In this document: positions 45,333 through 54,457 of the stretch, in pieces
How the letters are laid out: the number at the start of each line of letters is the position of its first letter
Position numbering within the stretch: the stretch's first letter is position 1
Source: Pseudomonas sp. MWU13-2100
GTDB lineage: Bacteria; Pseudomonadota; Gammaproteobacteria; Pseudomonadales; Pseudomonadaceae
Reading direction: 5' to 3'
NCBI RefSeq assembly: GCF_023242365.1
Contig: NZ_JALLIX010000009.1
Location: 1 to 64,000 of the forward strand
Length of the DNA: 64,000 nucleotides
Notes under the pieces: generated by a model
Told to the model about the DNA's origin: nothing
Databases searched by the model: none
Seen by the model: only the letters and a program-made list of their open reading frames with translations
Translations under genes and position numbers: made by a program

Positions 45333-45362
45333 TTGTTTGATCCGGCGGCGCCTTCCTATAAT
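45333..45362 (+). promoter_or_regulatory. Candidate sigma-70 promoter of the MFS transporter gene
   Basis: TTGTTT (45333-45338) and a consensus TATAAT (45357-45362) are 18 bp apart, about 175 bp before the transporter ATG. The long leader between them has no recognised structure; an open frame inside it (45333-45560) overlaps the transporter start and is judged spurious. Confidence 0.5.
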
Positions 45363-45537
45363 CGGACCGGCTTACCCAGCCCCGTCGGAACGCCTGCCTA
45401 CCCGCATCCGCCCCTCCGGCCAGAAGCACCTTGTGATCGCCGCCGATACTTACAGCCTGTCGTGCGGGAACCCGCCCTTATCCCTGGGCGCTCAATACTA
45501 ATAATTCGCACGTGCAAGACTTTCAGGGACGCCCGCA

Positions 45538-46854
45538 ATGACTTCCAGCAGCACCTTTGACACTGCCACGCCGAGCAAACCGCTGAACTCGACCTCGCGA
45601 GTGGCGACCGCCAGCTTTATCGGCACGGCCATCGAGTTCTACGACTTCTACGTCTACGCCACCGCCGCCGCTCTGGTGATCGGTCCGGTGTTTTTCCCGC
45701 AGACCGACAGTACCGCGCAGATGCTCTCGGCGTTCCTGACCTTCGGCATCGCCTTCCTCGCCCGCCCGCTGGGCTCGATCCTGTTCGGCCACTTCGGTGA
45801 CCGTATCGGGCGTAAATCGACGCTGGTCGCTTCGCTGCTGCTGATGGGCGTGTGCACCACGCTGATCGGCGTGCTGCCCGGCTACGCGAGCATTGGTGCC
45901 TGGGCACCGATCCTCTTGTGCCTGCTGCGCTTCGGCCAGGGCCTGGGGCTTGGCGGGGAATGGGGCGGAGCCGCGTTGCTGGCCACCGAAAACGCCCCCG
46001 AAGGCAAGCGCGCCTGGTTCGGCATGTTTCCGCAATTGGGCCCGTCCATCGGTTTTCTCGCCGCCAACGGTTTGTTCCTGATCCTGGCCATGACCCTGAG
46101 CGACGAACAGTTCCGCTCCTGGGGCTGGCGCATTCCATTCCTGCTCAGCGCCGCGCTGGTGATGGTCGGCCTGTATGTGCGCCTCAAGCTCGAGGAAACG
46201 CCGATCTTCGCCAATGCCATGGCCCGCCAGGAACGGGTGAAAATGCCCCTGGTCGAGCTGTTCAGCCGCTATTGGGCACCGGTGTTGCTCGGTTCGCTGG
46301 CCATGGTGGTGTGTTACGCGTTGTTCTATATCTCGGCGGTGTTTTCCCTGAGTTACGGCGTGGCCAACCTTGGCTACAGTCGCGAGACTTTCCTCGGGTT
46401 GCTGTGTTTCGCCGTGCTGTTCATGGCTGCGGCCACCCCGCTGGCAGCCTGGGCCAGTGATCGCTTCGGGCGCAAGCCGGTGCTGATTCTTGGCGCTGTG
46501 CTGGCCTTGCTGTCGGGCTTTACCATGGAGCCGCTGCTGGGCCATGGCTCGACCGCGGGCGTCGCGCTGTTCCTGTGCCTTGAGCTGTTCCTGATGGGGA
46601 TTACTTTCGCGCCGATGGGGGCGTTGCTGCCGGAGCTGTTTCCTACCCATGTGCGTTATACCGGCGCATCGGCGGCGTATAACCTGGGCGGTATCGTCGG
46701 CGCCTCGGCGGCACCGTTCTTTGCCCAGAAACTGGTGGCGATGGGCGGTTTGAGCTGGGTCGGCGGGTATGTATCAGGAGCGGCGGCGTTGAGTCTGATT
46801 GCGATTTTCTGCTTGAAGGAAACGCGCTACAACGATTTGAACAAGGTGGGCTGA
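45538..46854 (+). CDS. MFS transporter, metabolite:H+ symporter (MHS) family
   Basis: This inner-membrane secondary transporter has 438 residues and 12 predicted spans. The MHS signatures are visible: ATASFIGTAIEFYDFYVYAT at the first span, FGHFGDRIGRKSTLV after span 2, and LGLGGEWGGAALLATENAP. Relatives such as ProP, ShiA and KgtP move organic acids, betaines or shikimate; the substrate cannot be told. It is convergent with purT. Confidence 0.9.
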   Translation: MTSSSTFDTATPSKPLNSTSRVATASFIGTAIEFYDFYVYATAAALVIGPVFFPQTDSTAQMLSAFLTFGIAFLARPLGSILFGHFGDRIGRKSTLVASLLLMGVCTTLIGVLPGYASIGAWAPILLCLLRFGQGLGLGGEWGGAALLATENAPEGKRAWFGMFPQLGPSIGFLAANGLFLILAMTLSDEQFRSWGWRIPFLLSAALVMVGLYVRLKLEETPIFANAMARQERVKMPLVELFSRYWAPVLLGSLAMVVCYALFYISAVFSLSYGVANLGYSRETFLGLLCFAVLFMAAATPLAAWASDRFGRKPVLILGAVLALLSGFTMEPLLGHGSTAGVALFLCLELFLMGITFAPMGALLPELFPTHVRYTGASAAYNLGGIVGASAAPFFAQKLVAMGGLSWVGGYVSGAAALSLIAIFCLKETRYNDLNKVG

Positions 46855-46898
46855 TCAGCGCGGGCTTGCCTGTTGCTCTTCTGGTGATCTTGAGGCCA

Positions 46899-46921
46899 CC
46901 TTCGCGGCGGTGCCGCGAAGG
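46899..46921. terminator. GC-rich hairpin between convergent transporter and purT
   Basis: CCTTCGCGGC (46899-46908) pairs with GCCGCGAAGG (46912-46921) around GGT, a perfect 10-bp stem in the 79-bp gap between convergent genes. There is no U-run, and the core resembles half a REP element. It may block read-through from both sides. Confidence 0.55.
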
Positions 46922-46933
46922 GCGCGCCACAAT

Positions 46934-48115
46934 TTACAGCTCTACCACAACCGCCTGAGCAGCACGGGTCGCCTTGGCCCGCGCGGCCTCGATCGACTCG
47001 TCCCGCGCCAGGGCCACACCCATGCGGCGCTGGCCGTTGACTTCCGGCTTGCCGAACAGGCGCAAGGCGGTATCCGGCTCGCTCAACGCCGCACCGAGGT
47101 TGGCGAACGCGGTCTGGGTCGACTGCCCTTCCACCAGGATCACCGCCGACGCCGATGGACCGAACTGACGGATCAACGGGATCGGCAAGCCGAGAATCGC
47201 CCGGGCATGCAGCGCGAACTGCGACAGGTCCTGGGAAATCATGGTCACCATGCCGGTGTCATGGGGACGCGGCGACACTTCGCTGAACCAGACCTGGTCA
47301 CCCTTGATAAACAACTCAACGCCAAACATGCCGCGCCCGCCCAGGGCCTCGGTCACCGCCTTGGCGACCCGCTCCGACTCGGCCAGAGCCAACGGACTCA
47401 TGACCTGCGGCTGCCAGGACTCCTGGTAGTCGCCCTTCTCCTGACGGTGGCCGACCGGCGCGCAGAAGGTGGTGCCACCAATATGACGAACGGTCAGCAG
47501 GGTGATTTCGTAGTCGAAGTCGATAAAGCCTTCGACAATCACCCGGCCTTTACCGGCACGCCCGCCTTCCTGGGCGTAGGCCCAGGCCTTCTGTACGTCG
47601 TCGGCGCTGCGCAACAGGCTCTGGCCCTTGCCCGAGGAACTCATCACCGGCTTGACCACGCAGGGGAAGCCCAGGTCTTCGACCGCCTTGCTATAGGCTT
47701 CGAAGGTGTCGGCGAAGTGGTACGGCGAGGTCGGCAGCTTCAGCTCTTCGGCGGCCAGACGACGGATGCCTTCACGGTTCATGGTCAGTTGCGCGGCACG
47801 GGCGGTCGGCACCACGGTAAAGCCTTCGGCTTCCAGCTCCACCAGGGTGGCGGTGGCGATGGCTTCGATTTCCGGGACAATGAAATGCGGCCTCTCGGCC
47901 TCGATCACCGCCCGCAGGGCCGCGCCGTCGAGCATGTTGATCACGTGGCTGCGATGGGCCACCTGCATGGCCGGCGCATCGGCGTAACGGTCAACGGCGA
48001 TCACTTCGACGCCCAGGCGTTGCAGCTCGATCACCACTTCCTTGCCCAGCTCACCACAGCCACAGAGCAATACGCGAGTCGCGGTCGACGACAGTGGAGT
48101 TCCGATACGGGTCAT
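46934..48115 (-). CDS. purT: PurT, formate-dependent GAR transformylase
   Basis: PurT makes formyl-glycinamide ribonucleotide from GAR, formate and ATP, a folate-free step of purine synthesis. The 393 residues have the ATP-grasp fold ([56 protein letters not shown]). It stands alone on the minus strand, and the pathway gene purL lies 11 kb away. It is full length. Confidence 0.97.
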   Translation of the reverse strand: MTRIGTPLSSTATRVLLCGCGELGKEVVIELQRLGVEVIAVDRYADAPAMQVAHRSHVINMLDGAALRAVIEAERPHFIVPEIEAIATATLVELEAEGFTVVPTARAAQLTMNREGIRRLAAEELKLPTSPYHFADTFEAYSKAVEDLGFPCVVKPVMSSSGKGQSLLRSADDVQKAWAYAQEGGRAGKGRVIVEGFIDFDYEITLLTVRHIGGTTFCAPVGHRQEKGDYQESWQPQVMSPLALAESERVAKAVTEALGGRGMFGVELFIKGDQVWFSEVSPRPHDTGMVTMISQDLSQFALHARAILGLPIPLIRQFGPSASAVILVEGQSTQTAFANLGAALSEPDTALRLFGKPEVNGQRRMGVALARDESIEAARAKATRAAQAVVVEL

Positions 48116-48231
48116 TTCAGGTCCTCAAGGAAGCAGATCAACGACGGCGCCTGGACAATCCGGCACCTGTCGGGAAGAAAGGCCGACATTTTACATGAAC
48201 TGAGCGGGACATGAACCGAACGGGCCTGGTT

Positions 48232-48687
48232 TCAGCCGGAAAGCGCCGCCTTGCGCATCCGCCAGACCATGGCCAGCCAGACGCAGGTCACGCCGGCGAA
48301 TTTCGAGCCCAGGGCGGTGAGGATCACCCCCGGGGTCAGCGCGCCGATCAGACCGAAGAAGATAAAGGTGTCCAACGGGATGCTCAGCGCCGAACTTATC
48401 CACAGGCGATCGTGAAGCGGGCGCTTGGTGATGCTGAAGACCAGCCAGTCGATACACTCGGAGATGGCGAAGGCCGTGGCGATGGCCGGCTCGGAGGTGA
48501 AGTAGGACAGCAGCAGCGCGGCGATCATCGCGACAATCGCGCCGTGGCCGAAGCGGGTCTGCACCATGTCGCGCAGGATGAGCACCAGTCCACCCCAGGC
48601 CGACCAGATGATGTCCAGGTGCGGCGCGGCGGAGAAGGCGAAATTGATCAGCACGACGCTGGCGATGTAGGCGATGAGAAAGAGCAT
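48232..48687 (-). CDS. VUT-family (YhhQ-like) membrane protein
   Basis: The protein has 151 residues and about five hydrophobic segments. ISECIDWLVFSITKRPLHDR and the preceding AIATAF stretch resemble the Vut_1/YhhQ family, which includes queuosine-precursor (preQ0/preQ1) transporters. It is shorter than E. coli YhhQ (about 220 residues), so transport activity is less certain. It follows the DUF1289 gene by 102 bp on the same strand. Confidence 0.78.
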   Translation of the reverse strand: MLFLIAYIASVVLINFAFSAAPHLDIIWSAWGGLVLILRDMVQTRFGHGAIVAMIAALLLSYFTSEPAIATAFAISECIDWLVFSITKRPLHDRLWISSALSIPLDTFIFFGLIGALTPGVILTALGSKFAGVTCVWLAMVWRMRKAALSG

Positions 48688-48751
48688 GGGGCACGGACTA
48701 CCTTGTCTATGTAGCCATATAGGTTACCCCAAAGCAGTAAAGGGATCACAC

Positions 48752-48774
48752 CAGAGCCACTGGGCCAGGCTCTG
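48752..48774 (-). promoter_or_regulatory. Hairpin between the DUF1289 and VUT genes
   Basis: CAGAGCC (48752-48758) pairs with GGCTCTG (48768-48774) around nine bases, starting about 15 bases after the DUF1289 stop. No U-run follows. It could terminate the upstream operon or be part of a leader; I could not fit a preQ1 riboswitch consensus to the sequence. Confidence 0.35.
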
Positions 48775-48789
48775 CTGATTGATGCTGAA

Positions 48790-48999
48790 TCAGGGCTTGG
48801 CGTTCGGTATCCACAACAAGCCGCTGGCCTTGGCCCGCCCATGGCAACGCGCCAGCACCTCGCGGCGCTCAGTGTTGTCCATGCGGCTCCAGCGGGTGAT
48901 CTCCTCGACCGTGCGCTGGCAACCGATGCAGATGTCCTGCTCATCCAGCGCACAGACACTCACACAAGGCGAAGCCAGCGGACGCTCGACCGTGCTCAT
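48790..48999 (-). CDS. DUF1289 domain protein
   Basis: The 69 residues carry the family's four-cysteine pattern ([20 protein letters not shown]) and [12 protein letters not shown], suggesting a small metal-binding, probably Fe-S or zinc, protein of unknown role. The ATG overlaps the carbonic anhydrase stop by 4 nt, so the two genes are translationally coupled. Confidence 0.92.
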   Translation of the reverse strand: MSTVERPLASPCVSVCALDEQDICIGCQRTVEEITRWSRMDNTERREVLARCHGRAKASGLLWIPNAKP

Positions 49000-49520
49000 G
49001 CTTCGTCGACCGCCAGGTCGCGGGCATAACGCTGGGCGTTGTGCACATAGTGGGCGGCGCTGGCTTCGAGCATTTTCTTCTGCGCCTCGGTCAACTCGCG
49101 GACCACCTTGCCCGGCGAGCCCATCACCAGCGAACCGTCAGGGATTTCCTTGTTCTCGCCGATCAGGGCATTGGCGCCGATGATGCAGTGCTTGCCGATC
49201 TTCGCACCGTTGAGGATCACTGCGTTGATACCAATCAGGCTGTAGTCGTCCACGGTGCAGCCATGGAGCATGGCGTTATGGCCGATGGTCACCCCGGTAC
49301 CAATGGTCAGCGGGTAGCCCATGTCAGTGTGCATCACCGCGCCGTCTTGGACATTGCTGTTACGGCCGATCAGGATCAGTTCATTGTCGCCGCGCAACAC
49401 CGCGTTGAACCAGACACTGGCGCCCTCCTCCAGCCGGACCTTGCCGACCAGGGTCGCATTGGGCGCTACCCAGCTCTGCGGATGCGTCTCGACCCGGGCA
49501 TCGCCCAGACGGTATTTCAT
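48996..49520 (-). CDS. Gamma-class carbonic anhydrase-family protein
   Basis: The 174 residues form a left-handed beta-helix of hexapeptide repeats ([38 protein letters not shown]). The metal-binding histidines are visible in MHTD and IGHNAMLHG. Many such proteins (YrdA/CaiE-like) have weak or no anhydrase activity. ATG at 49520 is chosen; the upstream frame lacks homology. It overlaps the DUF1289 gene by 4 nt. Confidence 0.92.
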   Translation of the reverse strand: MKYRLGDARVETHPQSWVAPNATLVGKVRLEEGASVWFNAVLRGDNELILIGRNSNVQDGAVMHTDMGYPLTIGTGVTIGHNAMLHGCTVDDYSLIGINAVILNGAKIGKHCIIGANALIGENKEIPDGSLVMGSPGKVVRELTEAQKKMLEASAAHYVHNAQRYARDLAVDEA

Positions 49521-49560
49521 AGGGTTGTCCTCAAGGCTCACGGCCACCTGAACGGCAGCT

Positions 49561-50160
49561 CTAGATGTTGATAAAGCGTTCAGGGGGATTGTGCAGGCTG
49601 ATCTGGGCGTCATACAACAGGTTGACCAGCTCGACGATCATGATCGCCGTCAGCCCCCAGATCTTGTACTCGCCAAAACGGTAGCTGGGTACGTACCAGC
49701 TGCGACCCTGGTAGTCGATACGATGGGTATGCTCGCGCGGGTCCTGGCGGAAAAACTCCAGCGGCACATTGAACACCGCGGCGATCTCGGCGTCATTGGC
49801 CCGATAGTCGACAAAGTCCGGCACCACCCCGACGTAAGGCGTGACCTTGATTCCATGCAGGGAGATCAACGGGCTGAGGGGCCCGATGATTTCCACCAGC
49901 CCCGGCGCCAGGCCGATTTCCTCTTCGGCTTCGCGCAAGGCGGTGAAGATCAGGTCCGGATCCTCCGGGTCGCGGCGCCCGCCGGGAAAGGCCACCTCGC
50001 CGCCGTGGGTCGACAAACCGCTGGCACGCAGGGTCAGCACCAGCTCCGGTTCGTCACTGCGTGTAATAGGCACCAGTACCGCCGCCTCGGGAAAACGACG
50101 GTCCGTTTCCAGGGGGCGGGGTGTATGGCTGCTTACCCGTCGAAGTAACTCATCCAGCAT
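49561..50160 (-). CDS. CoA pyrophosphatase-type Nudix hydrolase (NudL-like)
   Basis: The 199 residues hold the UPF0035-type signature ([20 protein letters not shown]) directly before a Nudix box ([13 protein letters not shown]), the combination seen in enzymes that cleave CoA to 3',5'-ADP and phosphopantetheine. It is 40 bp upstream of the carbonic anhydrase start on the same strand, so it may be the first gene of that operon, and it diverges from the second Nudix gene. Confidence 0.9.
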   Translation of the reverse strand: MLDELLRRVSSHTPRPLETDRRFPEAAVLVPITRSDEPELVLTLRASGLSTHGGEVAFPGGRRDPEDPDLIFTALREAEEEIGLAPGLVEIIGPLSPLISLHGIKVTPYVGVVPDFVDYRANDAEIAAVFNVPLEFFRQDPREHTHRIDYQGRSWYVPSYRFGEYKIWGLTAIMIVELVNLLYDAQISLHNPPERFINI

Positions 50161-50307
50161 GGCTGATCTCGATTTGCGGCTTACCCGGCATCATGCACCA
50201 AAAGAAGTGGCTGGCCCAAGCCCCGGACGTTGCCATGTCGCGAAAGCACAACTTGCCGACAGACCGTCACCCACGCGAAGATAGGCGCATTGCCAAGAGA
50301 ATCCAGC

Positions 50308-50862
50308 ATGAAGTTCTGCAGCCAGTGCGGCAAACCGGTGAGTCAACGCATACCCGAGGGCGACACGCGCCTGCGTTTCGTCTGCGAGCACTGCGACACC
50401 ATTCATTACCAGAATCCCAATATCGTCGCCGGCTGCCTGCCGGTCTGGGGCACCCGGGTCCTGCTCTGCCGCCGCGCCATCGAGCCGCGCCGGGGTTACT
50501 GGACCCTGCCCGCCGGTTTTATGGAGAACGGCGAGACCGTGGAACAGGCCGCTCGCCGGGAAACCCTGGAAGAGGCTTGCGCGCAGGTGCGCAACCTGAG
50601 CATCTATACGCTGATCGACGTCCCCCATATCAATCAGGTGCACGTGTTCTACCGCGCCGAACTGGTGGACCTGGAATTTGCCGCCGGCGAAGAAAGCCTG
50701 GAAGTACGGCTGTTCGAAGAACACGAGATCCCGTGGTCCGAGCTGGCATTCAGGACCGTCGGACGGACCCTGGAATGCTTCTTCGCCGACCGCCCGACCG
50801 AGCAGTACCCGGTTCGCAGCGAAGCCGTGCCGCCCATGGCGCCACGCGGCAGCGCCCAATAA
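50308..50862 (+). CDS. Nudix hydrolase with N-terminal zinc ribbon
   Basis: The 184 residues begin with a four-cysteine zinc ribbon (CSQCGKPV, then CEHCDTIHYQNP) and then have a Nudix box (GFMENGETVEQAARRETLEE). The layout resembles NudC-type NADH pyrophosphatases but lacks their C-terminal signature, so the substrate is open. ATG at 50308 begins the ribbon; the upstream in-frame start is not used. It precedes the L,D-transpeptidase gene by 42 bp. Confidence 0.88.
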   Translation: MKFCSQCGKPVSQRIPEGDTRLRFVCEHCDTIHYQNPNIVAGCLPVWGTRVLLCRRAIEPRRGYWTLPAGFMENGETVEQAARRETLEEACAQVRNLSIYTLIDVPHINQVHVFYRAELVDLEFAAGEESLEVRLFEEHEIPWSELAFRTVGRTLECFFADRPTEQYPVRSEAVPPMAPRGSAQ

Positions 50863-50904
50863 CCCCATAATCAGAAACGCTTCACCTTCAGGGATACCGT
50901 TTTA

Positions 50905-51408
50905 ATGCGCTGGTTGTTAGTAGTCTTCTGCCTGTCGTTCGCCGCTCTGTCCCAGGCCTCTGCCGCCGACCCCTTGAGTGGCAAGGTCATCGAGAAGGTC
51001 CTTGTCCTCAAGTCCGCCCGCCAACTGCAACTGATCAGTGATGGCAAACCACTGAAGACCTACCGCATTTCCCTGGGAAGAAATCCCAAGGGACAGAAAC
51101 TCATCGCCGGCGACCGACGCACGCCCGAAGGTTTCTACTGGATCGACTGGCGTAAGACCAGTGACAAATACAACCTGTCGCTGCACCTGTCCTACCCCAA
51201 TATCAGCGACTCGGCCCGCGCCCGCCGCGAAGGCGTGGACCCCGGCAACATGATCATGATCCACGGTACCCCGGACTCCGAGGACTACCCGGAACAGCTG
51301 TTCCACACCCTGGACTGGACCGATGGCTGCGTGGCCATGCGCAATGTCGATATGCGCGAGGTCTGGGGCCTGGTCAAGGACGGCACCATGGTGGAAATTC
51401 GCCCCTGA
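50905..51408 (+). CDS. L,D-transpeptidase (YkuD family)
   Basis: The protein has 167 residues with a signal peptide (MRWLLVVFCLSFAALSQASA). The YkuD catalytic motif is complete: His in MIHGTPDSED and the nucleophilic Cys in WTDGCVAMRN (about residue 147). Such enzymes cross-link peptidoglycan or attach lipoprotein. It is shorter than ErfK-type enzymes and lacks LysM, resembling YafK-type proteins. A strong terminator follows. Confidence 0.9.
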   Translation: MRWLLVVFCLSFAALSQASAADPLSGKVIEKVLVLKSARQLQLISDGKPLKTYRISLGRNPKGQKLIAGDRRTPEGFYWIDWRKTSDKYNLSLHLSYPNISDSARARREGVDPGNMIMIHGTPDSEDYPEQLFHTLDWTDGCVAMRNVDMREVWGLVKDGTMVEIRP

Positions 51409-51440
51409 GCCGAACCACCCTGATACCACTGATTCATCCG

Positions 51441-51474
51441 ACGCCCGTCATGCTTCCCATGACGGGCGTTTTTA
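51441..51474 (+). terminator. Strong Rho-independent terminator after the L,D-transpeptidase gene
   Basis: ACGCCCGTCATG (51441-51452) pairs perfectly with CATGACGGGCGT (51458-51469) around CTTCC, followed by TTTTTATT. It separates this gene from the nag operon. Confidence 0.95.
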
Positions 51475-51499
51475 TTGCACTCTCACGAAACCACTGGCA

Positions 51500-51528
51500 T
51501 TGACATGGTATTCAAGTGGTATTACTTT
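51500..51528 (+). promoter_or_regulatory. Candidate nag promoter with tandem operator-like repeats
   Basis: TTGACA (51500-51505) and TACTTT (51523-51528) are spaced 17 bp. Two direct copies of TGGTATT (51506-51512 and 51517-51523), 11 bp apart, fill the spacer and touch the -10 box. They are well placed to be binding sites for the GntR-type regulator encoded just downstream, giving autorepression and GlcNAc-phosphate induction. Confidence 0.5.
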
Positions 51529-51583
51529 CATCATCACTGTCCGAGTGCAAAACCTCTAACAAACGCACAGGAAAAAACCCTAC

Positions 51584-52315
51584 ATGAATGACATTCTCGC
51601 CCTGCGACCCGACGAGTCCCAGCCGACCCCGCTGTACCTGCAACTGGCACGCAACCTGGAAGCGGCGATCCATGCCGGCCAGTGGAAAGCCGAACAGGCA
51701 CTGCCCTCGGAACGCAACCTGAGCGAGCTGTTGAGCATTTCCCGGGTCACCGCGCGCAAGGCCCTGGAAGTCCTCCTGGAACAAGGGCTGATCCGCCGCA
51801 GCCAGGGCTCCGGAACCTTTATCACCCCGCGCCTGGAACAACCGCTTTCCCGCCTGTCGAGTTTCAGCGAACGCCTGCGGGCCAAGGGTTTTGTCCCCGG
51901 CTCGCGCTGGCTGGAACGCGAGATCGCCCTGCCGAGCCACGAAGAACTGATCCGCCTGGCCTTGTCGCCACGGGACCAGGTCACCCGGCTCAAGCGCCTG
52001 CGCACCGCCGACGACACCGTCATGGCCATCGAGATGAGCACCCTGCCCGCCGCCCTGCTGCCTGACCCCGAGGCCGTCGGCGATTCGCTCTACGCCTTCC
52101 TCGACAGCATCGGCCGTCCCGTGGTGCGAGCCCTGCAACACATTCGCGCGATCAACGCCTCGGCCGAATTCGCCGCGCTGGTGGGCATCGAGCCCGGCAC
52201 CGCGATGCTGCTGATGACCCGTGTCGGCTACCTCGAGGACAACACCCCGATCGAGCTGACCGACACCTACTGCCGTAACGATTACTACGACTTCGTCGCC
52301 GAACTGCGGCGTTAG
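51584..52315 (+). CDS. nagR: NagR/NagQ-like GntR-family (UTRA) regulator
   Basis: The protein has 243 residues. A GntR winged helix (about 15-80, PLYLQLARNLEAAIHAGQWK, LSISRVTARKALEVLLEQGL) is joined to a UTRA effector domain (about 95-240). Relatives repress GlcNAc genes and release DNA on binding GlcN-6-P or GlcNAc-6-P. It is the first gene of the nag cluster, 19 bp before nagA. Confidence 0.9.
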   Translation: MNDILALRPDESQPTPLYLQLARNLEAAIHAGQWKAEQALPSERNLSELLSISRVTARKALEVLLEQGLIRRSQGSGTFITPRLEQPLSRLSSFSERLRAKGFVPGSRWLEREIALPSHEELIRLALSPRDQVTRLKRLRTADDTVMAIEMSTLPAALLPDPEAVGDSLYAFLDSIGRPVVRALQHIRAINASAEFAALVGIEPGTAMLLMTRVGYLEDNTPIELTDTYCRNDYYDFVAELRR

Positions 52316-52334
52316 CCTGTTCAGAGAGCCTGCC

Positions 52335-53421
<1,087 letters not shown>

Positions 53422-53441
<20 letters not shown>

Positions 53442-54444
53442 AGAGGCGCTGTCGGCCCACGAGGCGGTCAGCCGCCAATTGCAGCAGCTCGATACCCGGC
53501 TGATGGCGCTGGGCGCACGGCTGCGCGAGCAACCGCCGCAGGTGGTGATGACCGTCGCCCGCGGCAGCTCCGACCACGCCGCCAGCTACTTCGCCTATAT
53601 CGCCATGCAGCAGACCGGGGTTCCGGTGGCCTCGTTGCCGATGTCGGTGGTGACCCTGCAACACTCGCCGCTGCGGGTCAGCGGCCAGGCAGTGCTGGCT
53701 TTCTCCCAGTCCGGCCAGAGCCCCGACCTGGTGGACAGCCTGCGCCTGCTGCGCGAACGCGGCGCCTTGACGGTAGCCCTGGTCAACGCAACGGATTCCC
53801 CACTGGAAGCCGCCTGCGAATATGCGATCCCGCTGCTGGCCGGGCCGGAGCAAAGCGTGGCCGCGACCAAAAGCTTTATCGCCACCCTCAGCGCCAGTGC
53901 GCGGCTGCTCGGCCACTGGCACCAGGACCCGGCCCTGCTCGCCGCCGGAGAAGCCTTGCCTGAAGGCCTGCGCCAAGCCGCGACCCGCGACTGGAGCCAA
54001 GCCATCGAGACCTTGCGCGATTGCGAACGGCTGATGGTGATCGGTCGGGGTGCCGGTTTCGCCATCGCCCAGGAAGCGGCGTTGAAATTCAAGGAAACCT
54101 CGGCGATCCAGGCCGAAGCCTTCAGCAGCGCGGAAGTCCGCCACGGCCCCATGGCGCTGATCGACGCCGGCTACCCGTTGCTGGTCTTCGCCCCACGCGG
54201 CGCCGAACAGGCCGGGCTGCTCACGCTCGCCGCCGAGATGCGCCAGCGCGGTGCCCGGGTGCTGCTGGCGGCGCCTGCGGACGTGGCCGAGCGCGACCTC
54301 GACCTGTGTTGCGCCGAACACCCGGCCCTCGACCCGATCCTGGCAATCCAGAGTTTCTACGTGATGGCCGCCCACCTGGCCGTGGCCCGTGGCATGGACC
54401 CCGACCAACCGCGCCACCTGAGCAAAGTCACCCGTACCCACTGA
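53422..54444 (+). CDS. GlcN-6-P deaminase/isomerase of the SIS type (NagB-II)
   Basis: This enzyme converts GlcN-6-P to fructose-6-P and ammonia. Its 340 residues form two SIS domains (ARGSSDHAASYFAYIAMQ, FSQSGQSPDLVDS, then GRGAGFAIAQEAALKFKETS), unlike the hexameric NagB of E. coli. TTG at 53422 has GGAG six bases upstream; ATG at 53434 would lose four residues. It lies between nagA and the PTS genes, completing the catabolic route. Confidence 0.9.
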
Positions 54445-54457
54445 CGACTACAGCGCC

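Noticed and set aside
45333..45560. 75-codon frame upstream of the MFS transporter
   Set aside because: It begins at a TTG that is part of a candidate -35 box, is proline-rich and overlaps the transporter start in another frame.
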